Source of the DNA: Clitopilus passeckerianus | Taxonomy: Eukaryota > Basidiomycota > Agaricomycetes > Agaricales > Entolomataceae | Assembly (NCBI GenBank): GCA_944990035.1 | Contig: CALYLX010000084.1 | Span: 282,949 to 346,948, forward strand | Direction: 5' to 3' | DNA length: 64,000 bases | Shown here: piece by piece, positions 1 to 11,300 of the stretch | How positions within the stretch are numbered: position 1 is the stretch's first letter | Layout of the letters: each line of letters opens with the position of its first letter | Position numbers and translations under genes: made by a program | Notes under the pieces: model-generated | Seen by the model: only the letters and a program-made list of their open reading frames with translations | What the model was told of the DNA's origin: nothing | Databases searched by the model: none

Positions 1-1079
1 ATCAAAGTTATCAAAGAAATACTCCTGTTCGCCTTCTCCAGCGGCAGTATAGTCCGGGATAAATGCAATCCTTATCGTCTGGATTACGGGGGTGTTGATC
101 GATTGTAGTAGCCTTTGCAGCCAGTCGCAGGGGAGAACTTCATCCCATGGAATGCATATGAAAATTATGTCCAGACTTGCCAGGTTCACGTTACGCGCGA
201 GGCTGAGTGGAAAATCTGGTACAAGGTGTTAGCCAAGTGAAGCGAGTTCGAACCAGTACACCTACTGTCGAAATCCCCAGGTGCTCTGGGAGGAAATACC
301 GCATTTCCGATATTGAGTGTCAGAGTCTTGAGGTAGGGTCCAACATGGTCGAGTAACTGGGCGACTAGGCCGAATTCGAAAGGTACCCGCCAGATTAGGG
401 TCAGCGTGTGTAGACGGCATGGTCTCGCCAGAAGTTGTCGTAAAATGAGGTCGAGACCAGGCCGCATGCCCAACCTAAGCTCTTGCAAAGATTGTAGGTC
501 TATCCTGCTCGGGTCTTCGTGGCTAGCCTCCGATGTTCGAATGCTGGAACTCCCCATGTTCAGCTTCTGGAGGCCCTTGAAGTTGGACATCCATTGGATT
601 AAGGCCCCTCTATCTGGGAAACTAACGCCATAAAGCTCGAGCGACAACATGCTCCTGAATGACCAAAGGCCCTGACGGACAACGTTGCTGAGTTTATTGA
701 GATCGGGGCCAATAGCTGAAAGGCCTTTCAACTCTAGAGAAAACCTCAGGAGGAGCTCTAGGACCAGGTTGACCCTGTTGTAGATAGCAAGTTGTTCGCG
801 CGGGGATAAATGTAAAGTCTCTATGGCGTCCAGTCTTAGAGTTCGCACATGAGGAGCAAAGTAGCATTGTGGCCCTTCTAGGATCTCGCGGAGCTTTTGG
901 AGGCGAGTGGATTTGGCAAACTGGATATTGAGAGGTCGCAGTGACCAAAAGACATGTATGGCAATATCGTGCCAAGACTTGGATACCAATGAGCAGCTGT
1001 TCAGCGTACTGGCATCATCGATTAGTTCAGAGACGATGCAGTGGTGAAGTTCAGGAGCGAGAGACCAAGCAGCTGGCAT
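1..1079 (-). CDS. F-box/LRR-like protein, 3' end beyond window
   Basis: The protein starts at the ATG at 1079. Residues 6-45 look like an F-box (LAPELHHCIVSELI, then a short helix with SLVSKSWHDIA). Leu-rich segments follow (SLELYGVSFPDRGALIQW, LQKLNM), as in the large F-box/LRR families of agaricomycetes. Such proteins normally act as substrate adaptors of SCF ubiquitin ligases; the target cannot be read from sequence. A 50 nt intron (216-265, donor GTAGGT, branch GCTAAC, acceptor CCAG) restores the frame, after which coding continues (FPLSLARNVNL, then WDEVLPCDWLQRLLQSI) off the left edge. The C-terminus is therefore missing from the window. Confidence is good that it is a gene and moderate for the F-box call. 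Confidence 0.75.
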
Positions 1080-1402
1080 CTAATGGCGGATTGCCTCCAA
1101 GTTGCGATGCAATGCGATGATTTGATAATGTAGTGGCGTTTGGGATCTGTTGTCAACAATGTTTATTCCCTTATAAAGTATTCGAAATATCTATGTAGGA
1201 CGGCAATGCTTCGTGGAGGCCGGAAAGAGCATTTCGACATAATTTGAAGACTCATAACCTATCAATGAGACTATATACCTCATTCCATCAGCAAGAAATT
1301 CTAGAAAGAAAAAGCTCGTGTATGATCTATAAGTCTCATCATGATCGTCGTCAATCCTCTAAAAACAAAGTCCCAAGTACTGTATAAGGTCTAAATCATA
1401 AA
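1080..1402. other. intergenic, F-box promoter side and GH16 3' flank
   Basis: About 320 nt, AT-rich, holding the upstream region of the minus-strand F-box gene and the 3' flank of the GH16 gene. I see no further gene, tRNA or repeat. Confidence 0.5.
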
Positions 1403-3080
1403 CTATACAGACAGAAATCCAATAGCACAAACAATCATTAGCATAAGAGAGTCATGACATGATATCCGAGAAGTGGCGCCGTTGAAAAACAATGGGCTGG
1501 GTATCAACACAGTACCGACTGGCGCTTTGGCAGCGGCAGCAGACGTTACTTGTGGTGTTACATCTGCATAGGCAACAGCAGGAGCGGTAGGAGTTGGAGC
1601 AACGCCCCCGGTAGTATAGGCCCGGACGTATTTAACCTCAAAGTACGCCTCGTTGAAACGGTCACCTGGACCGACAACGCTGTCTCGATACTGGTGATAA
1701 AAGGTGAGCAACGACAAGGTCATCCGAAGCTTTGAAACACACTCACACAAGTTCCTGTAGGGCCTTGATTACCACATGACGGAAGATAGTTCTCCGGTAG
1801 TCCGGCCCTGTGGCATTCTTAGTGTCATTTACTTCTTTTCTCGGGACATAGTAGAACGTACCAGGCTCCACATAGGGTGATATCGAACACCAGATTCTGT
1901 GGCGAGAAGAATTGGGTGATATTGCAAGTCGTCGCTGGGTAGCTTGCTGATGGTGGGCCCCATTGCGAGACGTCGATGGGAGAATTTGAGGTTGCTTGTA
2001 GAACGGATATTGGAATATTCGGGCGCTAAAGCGAGATGAATGAGTGCATGGCTTGCCTCGCTTGCTTTATTAACTTACACTCCAGAACCACATGCTACAA
2101 CGTTCAGAAGAGTGAGCTCGGGATCTTGGGGTTTTAAAAGACGGGATTTCCTCACAAAATACTACGATGCAAAGGTAAGGATAATCAGAGGCTTGACAGA
2201 AGATAGAAAGCTTACCCAGCAACATCGAATTGTGTCGCAAAAACGCCTCCTCCTGCGGCATTGAACCCTGCCCCAAAGCTGTTGGGAGCCACTTCGTTAA
2301 CTACACACCCTGACGGCTGAGAGCAGTCGACTTCTTTCGAAATACCCATCTGGTTAGGAGGTGTGGTGTGCAAGCACCCAGGTAGCGTGTGTAATGCCAT
2401 CTGGTTGTAACCCATAAGGTTGATTCCCTCCATGATACTATAAGGCAGGCCTTAGTTAGGGTGGCCACAGGTCAAACCGTGGACTTACTCGATTTCACCG
2501 TCATTCGGCCATGTTGGTCCTTTAGTCCAGAACGCCGGCCATACCTGTGAATACGGGTCAGAATGATAGGGAGCGAGGGAACTAGACTGGACTGACAGAG
2601 CAACCAAAGGGTATGTGAACAACATCCGCGATCCAGAGGCTTCCAACCGCGTGGGCAGTTTTGGACGTAATCCTGACCTGCAAACCATAGGTACGATAAT
2701 CAGGATTAGCCTGAAAAATGACGGACTGTCCCACTCACCGAACTTCTTTTTTCATTGAAGGGGACTGCATGCTCGTTGTCCACTTTAAAGACAGCATTCC
2801 CAGCGGTATTCACATACGCTAAGCCCTGTCCAAAGGCCGTGTCTTCTGCGAGCCACACGACGTCCCCTGCATAAAGGGTTAGCTATGTTATGGAGGACGA
2901 TGGTTCCTTCAGCTTACCAAGCGTCAGATTGTCCCAGCTACCATAGAAGTCCCAGCCATCGTAGAACGTCGTGCCTGAATGATCTTGAACGAGCTCATAC
3001 CCATAGGTGAAGCATCGGATGAGCAGGAGTAAGACCACCACAAAGATCAATGGGCGTGGGGAAGGGGAAGCGAAGAACAT
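1403..3080 (-). CDS. secreted GH16 endo-beta-1,3(4)-glucanase, probably GPI-anchored
   Basis: Glycoside hydrolase family 16 enzymes cut beta-1,3(4)-glucan and act in cell-wall remodelling or nutrition. Ten exons give about 394 aa: 3080-2918, 2866-2739, 2677-2597, 2544-2489, 2437-2216, 2161-2156 (6 nt), 2094-2079 (16 nt), 2025-1862, 1807-1747 and 1690-1403. All junctions are GT-AG and in phase. The catalytic signature EIDIME (nucleophile Glu about 141, acid/base Glu about 146) is created across the intron at 2488-2438. Conserved surroundings include HIPFGCS, WPAFWTKGPTWPNDG and the C-terminal NEAYFEVKYVRAY. Residues 8-26 are a hydrophobic signal peptide. An Ala/Thr/Pro-rich tail ends in a hydrophobic stretch (SLMLMIVCAIGFLSV), which suggests a GPI anchor; that last point is inference. 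Confidence 0.9.
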
Positions 3081-3899
3081 GATTTGAGTTTACGTCCACC
3101 GATTCCCTCCAGAAGATATGTGGCGCAAGCTTCCTAACGAAGGAGTGTGACCTTGGTGGACACGAAGGACCGAGGAAGGCCACAAAGTCCTACTACTTTC
3201 CTTAAGTACGGGGTAGGCTGTCTAACCTATCAGAACGCTATACCGGGAACGATAGGACAGCTCCACATACATCTTGAACAAAAAACTTCTCTGGAGGCAC
3301 AGCCTAATTCCTACGTTCCGCCAGCTAATCGTTGTGATCGATATCTTGAACGGAGATTAAGACAACAGCTACGCCCACTGCAGCTGACAAAGGCGCTGGG
3401 TGTCGAACCAGAACAGGGATTTTGAAGGCGAAATTTTTGGTAGCACGTTGGCAATCATTATGAAGGCTTCTAGAGCGCCGACCTCGGGCATGAGGCGCGT
3501 TTAACTGGAGGCTGTGACCTGAGCCCGTGATCAGCACGCAAGTCTTCCATAAAAGGATCGCAACTCGGTGGCTCTTGAAGCTTGGAGCCCGAAGCGCGTA
3601 CCTGGATGTACTAATGTTATCAGCTCGAGGTGAGCCTTGGAGCTGGAAAATAATATTTGCTACATTGAATTTCAAGAACAACGATGAGAGGACCAATATG
3701 AAAGATCTATGAAGGGCATTGCAACAGTATCGTGTCGAATCAGTTTACTACATGGAGACGTGTGGCAAATGGGTATGCATGCGAGCGATGAATCGGGGTA
3801 TACAAGCATTATACCAGGCGGTTGATAGGTTAGCGATTTGAAAGCGGTTAACAAAAACATTACAACAGGGATAAGGAATCAATAATTACTATGTATGAG
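3081..3899. other. intergenic upstream of GH16 gene
   Basis: About 820 nt between the start of the GH16 gene and the end of the next minus-strand gene. Short open frames exist on both strands but show no motif and no consistent codon pattern. Nothing else recognised. Confidence 0.4.
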
Positions 3900-6464
3900 T
3901 TAAGAAGGAATCTCATGGGGTCTTGTAACTGGTATATGGCGTGTCCTGTATGAAATGAACTGGGAGAAACGATCATCAGTTTGTGGTTATATAGAGGATG
4001 AAACATTTTTACCTCTGAATATGGTGTCACTGGAGGCAAGCCATTTCTCGATATGGAATTGATGAGTTCGGGTCGATCTTCATGATATACGGTGATGCCT
4101 TGTTCGTCCTTATACCCATCTCCTACTTCAGGATAATCCTTCAAGTCGTTCGGGTATTGCATCCCCTTCGGAGCGTATACGACATATCCTGTCGAAGTCA
4201 AATGATCACCACGCTTGTTCCAATACCCCGCCCGAACATTCCGAGCTACCGTCTGTATGTTTGGGGGCGTTTGCATCGGAACATTCTTCAATGCGGGTAG
4301 AGGAATAGGAGGCTGGTCGACGGGAACTGGGGTCCTAGAAACTCTTGGGGAAATAGGAAGCTGGAGATGGGCATGAGGGTTGAACGTTTGCGGAGTATGT
4401 CGCGGGGTGGGCTGCTGAACTTGGGGGCTCGTGGCGGAAGAGGGATAGAAAGATGAGCCTGGGGGTGAACGCTTTGGCGTCACGGGAGGCATCACCCTGG
4501 CATTGGGCCCGTCATGCGGCGTAGGGTATACGTGCGAACCAGAATCCTCTGTACCGCTCGCATAAATGTGCGAGGAGTAGGATCCCGAACGCGTGTTTGG
4601 CGCTGCGTGGAGGACAAAGTTCTCCTCGTAGCTAGGCTGCGACAGCGGGGGCGTTCTGTCCCGTTTCTCATGAAAACGAGGGGGATCAGGCAACGGGTTA
4701 TATGGGCGTAGATGCGCCGCCTGGTCAGCAGGCTCAAACTGATTCCTGCTCTGAGGTTCTGGTGGCGTTAACGGGTGGTGTCTTTCAGGCTCGACAGAAT
4801 TCTGACGAGAAGACGGTCGACGTGACGCGGAGTCTGGTGGGCTATAACGAGAGGACGAGGATCCTTTTCGCGATGGCGTCTCGTAATAGGATGAAGCTGA
4901 ACCTTGACGAGATGGCGTTCGTGAATGAGACTGATGATAAGAACTGGGGTATGCATGATCCTCTGCCGGGCGGGGAGTCACCTGAGGAGAAGGCGGAGTC
5001 ATGATACGACCAGATGAGCCTTGTCTATACCCACTACTGAGGTAATTATCCTCGGGTTCCATCGAGCCTTGACGACTTGACTGACGCCTTCTATGACCAT
5101 CATAACCTCCGTATTGTTCAGGAATAGTGGCCAACGGTGACGTTGAGTCAAGAACAGGCTCTGTCGCTTCCCGCCTCAAGGGACTCGGCTCGTGTTTCTG
5201 CTCGGCATGTCGATTCTTTCGTCGCCCCGACCCTGTGGGTGGTGGAAGCATAGATTGCAAGCGGATGGGGCTGAGAATTTCGGCGGGAGGTTCAGGATAA
5301 GACTCGGGTTCGTCGGAGAGCGCGGCCAATCCTGCTATTGATCGAGATTCGCCATGGGTTGGGTGTGTACTTTTTGAAGGGGATACCCCATTGCCAAAGG
5401 ATCCAGACCCCGACCCATAGGACGAAAAAGAACTGGCTGTGGCAGGGGATGAGAACATGCCGGAGCTGGCGCCGGATGAAGTGGACGAAAATGAGTCAAA
5501 TCGAGTCCTGTGCAGTTGTTCTGACAACGCATCTACCGAGCCTGAGCCTGTACCATGTTCTCCTTGGTTGTAAGCCGAATGTAAAGAGGCCGAAGAGCCC
5601 AATCGACCAGCACGAGGAGATTTGTAGTGCTCTGGAGTAACCACAACGCTGGGACTGAAGGTTGGGCGTAGCTCCATCTTGGTAGTAAATGACTCTCCTA
5701 CTACAGGCTCGGTTGCGTGTCTGGCAAGGGGTGCAGCGATCGGAGGAGCGGGATTCCGAGAGTTACTGACGACGGGTTCTGACGCATGTCGAGACGGGGG
5801 CGAATAATTTCGACGGGTACCTCTCTCGGTAGAGGATGAATCATAGTCTGAAGAAGAGACAGATGCCCCAGAATCCGTTACTGAAGCGTTATCCTCGGTA
5901 GAGTTTTGGCGACTGGGCCGCGCAGGTGATTCTCCGTCGTTTGAAAGAGTAAGGGGGTTCCATATCCATGGTGTCTTTGCACCACCAAGTTGAGCAGCAT
6001 CGCCATAACGGTCAGGTCTGGGATATATCAAACCAATATATCAGAGCGCGTCAATCTAGACTCATGGTAGGAACGTACGCTTCAACCAATGATTCGAGCT
6101 GGAGACCATTGTTTGATATTGGTTGTGAAAGGTATTCCATACTTGGGGCCTTCACTTGGCGTTTATATGGATTGAAGTTTGCTTGTTGTTGTGCAGCGGG
6201 TGGTGGTCCGCCGGGATAGCCTGGTTGAGGAAATGCTGGGTGTGGTCCCCATGAAGCTCCAGGCATCCATTGATTGCTATGTGCAGGATACTGGCGGGGG
6301 TTCCACTGCGGGTTCTGTACCCATACACCTTGAGCCCATTGCTGCTGATTATAACCATATCCTGCAGGCATCGGAGGTGGTGCACCCTGAAAGGGTGGTG
6401 GGCCATGATTGACGTACGGTCCTGGCCATACTGGCACACTGTCGCGCCGTGGTACTGTGGTCAT
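3900..6464 (-). CDS. Pro/Ser-rich fungal protein of unknown function
   Basis: My model has three exons: 6464-6079, 6017-4013 and 3959-3900, about 816 aa. The first intron (61 nt, donor GTACGT, acceptor CCCAG) joins SLVEA to PDRYGDAAQLGG. The last intron (53 nt, donor GTAAAA, branch AACTGATG) gives a charged end (YRTRHIPVTRPHEIPS). Without it the frame continues to 3860 with a hydrophobic tail, so the 3' end is uncertain. The N-terminus is rich in Pro, Gly, Tyr and Gln. The middle, about residues 140-650, is low-complexity Ser/Pro/Arg with many SRQ and SP sites, suggesting a disordered, phosphorylated protein. The most structured parts are NPYKR with its following residues near 100 and the GYWNKRGDHLTSTGYVVYAPKG region near the C-terminus. 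No known domain is recognised. Confidence 0.75.
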
Positions 6465-6983
6465 CGACTGGTCCGTAAGAGTCCTGTACGCCGCGCTGAC
6501 CGCAAGCTCTTATATATGTGTGACAACCCGGGCTCAACGAAAACGAGCACAGCTTTTATGAACTGTTCAAATGTCACCGTCAGTCCCGTATTGTAACTAA
6601 AAGAGGTTGTTGCCTTTTGATTGGCAATGTAAAAAAATAAGAGCTCACCAAAACCAACAACAGAAGAAAAAAGACACCCGTTCAGTACGTTGAAGATTGA
6701 ACAAACGATCGATGTTGTATCATTCCACTTCGATGAACATACCAATCAAAGCTCCATCAGTTTGCCTGCAGGCAGCTGAGAACTGATTGTGCTGTCACCC
6801 AAGCAGTCCACATGTTCAGGAGAACCGCCTCGAGGAATTACCTTTTTTGGACAAAACTCAATGGCAATTTCCGGTTAAGTGCTCGGGCCGGTCACGTTCA
6901 AGCTGCGCCGATCTGCGTCATCACAGCCGCCAGAGACCTCGCAGCGCAGGAGACAAGCTCGAAACTCTCCGATATCTTTGTCA
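6465..6983. promoter_or_regulatory. bidirectional promoter region
   Basis: About 520 nt between two divergent start codons, the Pro/Ser-rich gene (-) and the methyltransferase gene (+). It must hold both promoters. An alternative upstream ATG for the methyltransferase lies at 6879 in the same frame. No specific binding site can be named. Confidence 0.4.
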
Positions 6984-8091
6984 ATGACCTCCATATCGGT
7001 TCCAGACCCTGCTCACGTCACAACGGCCGTCACAAGTGCAAATACGTTGACCCTTCAAGAACGTCTCCGTACGATTGTGAAGCAGGATGATCCAAAAACC
7101 TGGGACGATGCTTGGTAAGTACGCCCACAATGAGTCAGAAAACAGCCCTTGTGAGTTTGTAACCCTCTGCTTTTCCCACATATAGGAAGGCGGAGGTAAC
7201 ACCTTGGGAAAAACTGGGCGATGTCCAGCCTCCCCTATACAATCTGTTGAGATCGAATGAAGTCGACTTTCCCCGTTCTGGTCGAGCTCTGGTTCCAGGC
7301 TGTGGTTCTGTGAGTATCCAGGATCATGAGATTGGCAGCTCGAAACAGCTACTTGTCGGTCAAAACCGGCGCTTGCGTCTGACTTGACATATTCCGAGTC
7401 AATTCTCGTCGTCTCGACAGCTGCGCCACTCATCACATACACTAATATGACTCGATCTGAGAAATTTAATTTCCTGACGTAGGGCTACGACGTTGCATTC
7501 ATTGCATCTACTCTTGGACTAGAAACTACGGGGCTGGACATATCAGAGACTGCAGTGCTAAGAGCCGAAAAGTGAGCCTGTTTAACCAGCGCAGTTGCGC
7601 AGCGATGGCATCCCAATGCTATGCTGACAATACAAACATCAGGCTTCTGTCGTCCAGAGAAGCGCTGACTGACAATGCTCGCTTCAAGCTTGGAAACTTC
7701 TTTGAACTAGACCCACGGCCCGAATACAAGTTCAACCTAATATACGATTACACGTACGGCTCCTCATTCATATTCCAGTGCCACAGCTCACGCTAAAGTG
7801 CGTTGCCTCTTCACCGCTTTGTTCTACAGGTTCTTCGTTGCAATCCCTCCCTCTCGGAGAGGCGAATGGGGAGCTCAAATGACCAAGCTACTCAATTCTG
7901 GAGGATATCTAATCACTCTGGTGTATCCGATCAATCCAGAAACTGATGTTGGCCCGCCTTTCTTCGTTCGCGTGGAACACTATGAAAAGGTGCTTGGAGA
8001 GAAATTTGTGAAGGTGCTCGAGAAGACACCGGAGGAGAGTGCAGAAGGTCATCAAGGAAAGGAGAAACTTGTTGTATGGAGGAGGCTTTAG
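6984..8091 (+). CDS. TPMT-family S-adenosylmethionine methyltransferase
   Basis: Five exons (6984-7114, 7186-7309, 7483-7571, 7643-7753, 7830-8091) give 238 aa, with all introns in phase. The SAM-binding motif I (ALVPGCGSGYDV) is assembled across the intron 7310-7482, followed by GLDIS (post I). The N-terminal segment WKAEVTPWEKLGDVQPPL and the central YDYTFFVAIPPSRRGEWGAQM match thiopurine/thiol S-methyltransferase relatives. Members methylate thiols, halides or related small nucleophiles; the substrate here is not predictable. I chose the ATG at 6984 because the protein then has the usual length. An in-frame ATG at 6879 would add a basic Ser/Arg-rich leader, possibly a targeting sequence. 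It is cytosolic if the short form is right. Confidence 0.85.
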
Positions 8092-8374
8092 TAAACGCAG
8101 CTGATCCCGAGAAATGATTTTGCCGGAAAGGGTATATATTCAAGTCGGGATTCTAGGGTATACGAAGCGTACATAGGATACATTGTGATTATTGGTACAT
8201 CCAATCGTAACTATTTTGGTGGAGAGGGGAGTAGTCGGGCTGTTAATAGGCCAGAGGATCATAGAATACAGCCAGAGAATTGTACATGATAAATAAAATA
8301 ATAAATACAGAGACCGACGAAGAAGCCATGGTTTATTCGAGAAAGAAAAGAATAGACCCACCAATACACCTTTA

Positions 8375-11300
8375 TTAAAACATTCCCATATATTCTTGAA
8401 GAGGATCTGGTAACCCAATGCCACCATGATTCGTCCGCATGTGGTCGTAGATGCCCTTTCCTCCGGGGAAAGTCTGCATGCACACCCAACAAATATGTGT
8501 CTTGCACATCGTACATGTCATATGGTTGCAGCCTTCCGTACGTTCAATCGGAACGTTGCAACCTGGACATGCCTTCACGTCGTGATTCTTCATCCACTCC
8601 TTGAACAAATTGTGGCCGCCATCCTTTTCAGGACAGTCAAACCCGTCGTGTGCCTCGATATGGCAATTGGGGCAGATGCGCAGCAAGCAGGATGGGCATT
8701 GCAAGACAGTTTCGGGGGCGCCTGGTCGGTAGATCTGAGAGCAGTCGGGGGTAGGGCAGTAGCGGAACTCTTCCGAATGGCGATGGACATAATTTTCGAA
8801 CGCCGTGTCAACGAGAGCGTCGAAGTCACTCTGTGACAGGTGAGTTCGGGCAAGAACCAGAGGAATAGGTTCATTGCATTTTCCTTCCTTGCCTAAACAG
8901 GCGAGGGGGAATGATTTTGTGTCGATGGCAGCCACGAGGTACCGCACCAGGCAATCGTGGCACCATGCATGTCCGCAAGGAAGCAGTACAGGCTGGTTAA
9001 CTTCGTCCAGGCAAACTGGGCATTGCGTCACGTAGCGACGCTGTTCTGTTCCCTTCAGGGACTGCTTCGCCCTCCGAACGGTGTCAACAGCGACTGTGAA
9101 AATCGAGTTATCCCCTCGTACTCGCAGTGTTTTGTCTGATAGCTGCATGACAACGTTGTCCCGACCAACTTCGTTGCAAAGAGCATCCAGGAATTTGCAT
9201 AGGAAGATGCCCAGCAAAGGGCCGTCAAGCGTAATGGATCGCACTTTCCGGCTTCGTAGCTCAGCGAGCTTGGATAATATATGTTCCTTGACGCGCCGAC
9301 GGGGGTAGGAGCAGCCTCGAAGCTGTATAGCACGACGTGAGATGTCATTTCGAATGCGAACCTCTGGATACCTGGATCTTAATGTGTTCAGGTATCCTTG
9401 GCCTGCGTCGTGGGCAAAGAACGAGTCGTATGCGTCTCGAGCACCTGACTTGAGGGTCTCCCAATTCAGGATGCTCTCGAATTCCCTCTTCAATTGGCCA
9501 AGCTCTTTTGAATCGTCTCCGGCGAGCCTGACGATGAATGGAGCCTGTGGATTGCGCTGGAACACTGACAGCGCAGTGCGGCGTGTCCTTTCCACCGTCC
9601 TCCTGAGGGCACGAATGTCGTTCTCGAGATTCGTATACACCAGCGGTGAAAGGGTGAATGTCAGGGATTTGACGTGTTGTGCGGTGATTCGCGTCTTCCC
9701 GGTGAACATCGGTTTCCAGCCATGAAGCTTTTTGCAGGCTAGCTCGGCTTCTGCTGGAGTGGCAAAATGCGCCCAAGCCTGGACGATTGCCCCGTATCTG
9801 TATGGTGGGGGTAGGACAGTGAAGTCGAGAGGTTCAAGGTCGCCGGATAAGGCTCGACGCAGACCGCTCACGGCTCCCGGAAGATCTTTGTAATTGGGCT
9901 GGGTCCAAACTATGTCGTCTGGGTGGTTGTAACGTTCCATATCCCTATCCTTGGCGTCAAGGGGAACTCCTCGAAGGCGGACGGTGACCATGCCTACAAC
10001 GGGAATGCCAGAATGGATGTTGCCTTGGATGCAGTTGTTGTTGAAGGGAATCCTCGCAAGTGAGATAGCCTTTTCAGCGTGTTCCAGGGTGCCAAAGCCA
10101 CAGTACGCAGTTCGGCTTGGAGCCTCCCAGCGGATTCTAACTGCAGTATCCTGGAATTCGGCGTTACTCTTCAAGGCACTTGAGACTGGCAGCCTCGCCG
10201 CGATGGTGCTTCCAAACGCTCGGATGCCATTCAGCTGTGCACTGGCCTCTAGTGCCTCGGATGACGTTGAGAAACGGACTTTTGCGATCGGTACGCGGTT
10301 TTGACAGTCCATTTCCACATCAAGGATTTCACCATGTTTGCCCGCTAACTTGCTGATGTCGTCGGTGCCCACGTCTTTAGGTATATTGCTTATGTAGACC
10401 CAAGGAGTCTCGAACCCGGTAGTGATTTCCTGGACGTCGAAGCCAGAGCCAATCTTGACCTTGGCGTGATCACGAACGCGGAGAGTCCAAGGCGGTCGCG
10501 ACGACTTTTGAGTGGCCATCTGAGAGATTATGTCAACTATGAGAGTCGTAGAGGATGGTTAGTTCGATGTCGTACATTCTGGATCAAATGTGGAGGCGGT
10601 TTAAGCCCCGGAGGAAACTACGAAGTAAATCAGTGGTAAGCTCTTTAAATGGGAGGGTGAATACCCACGATAGGATCGTAATCCAAATCTCCGTGGCGAA
10701 ACCTGCACTCATAGCGAAGAGGACATTCATCCCTGAGCCATTTTACACATGTTTCTGCAATCGCAGGCAATGGTCGCCGCCCAATGGGTGGGTCCTCTTT
10801 CGGTTTTGATAGGTCGGGTGCCTAAAGTAGCAATCTCGTAAGCCAGCACGGAAGGTGTTGCAATTGAAATACATACAGGAGCATCATATTCCAGATCCTC
10901 ATGAACATATTTGCATCGGTACCGTTGATGACATTGACCAAAGGAATGGAGAAGGCAAGGATTTTGGGAAGGCGGCCTTGGGCGTTGCCCTGGGGGCGGG
11001 TCATTGTAAATGGGAACGGAAGGTCCAGCTTCTTCCGCAACAGACTCCGCTTTCTGGGAAAGCTGACTCGTAGACAAGCAATCCTATTAGGAAGGTCAAC
11101 ACACGCGCGGAGGTGTACGGAGAAAGAGGTGCTAACACTGTAATCAAGATCCCTGTGAGTGTACTCGCAGCCATAACCCTTAGCACATTGCGGATCTTGA
11201 CATAGTTCCTTGAATCGAGGTAGGGAAACCTTCTTTCTGTGGTGGGCGGGTCGTACTCGATGTCTTCGTGAACATATTTACAGGTCCACACGTGGCCGCA

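Noticed and set aside
10519..10577. RBR protein as a separate gene starting at 10519
   Set aside because: A phase-0 GT-AG intron (10575-10520) and two further in-phase exons connect it to the CCCH exons without a stop, and total coding length fits one frame apart from a single base. Kept only as an alternative.
11235..11262. A 20 nt intron to explain the frame change in the CCCH array
   Set aside because: GT and AG are present and phase would fit, but 20 nt is far below workable intron length. A missing base is simpler.
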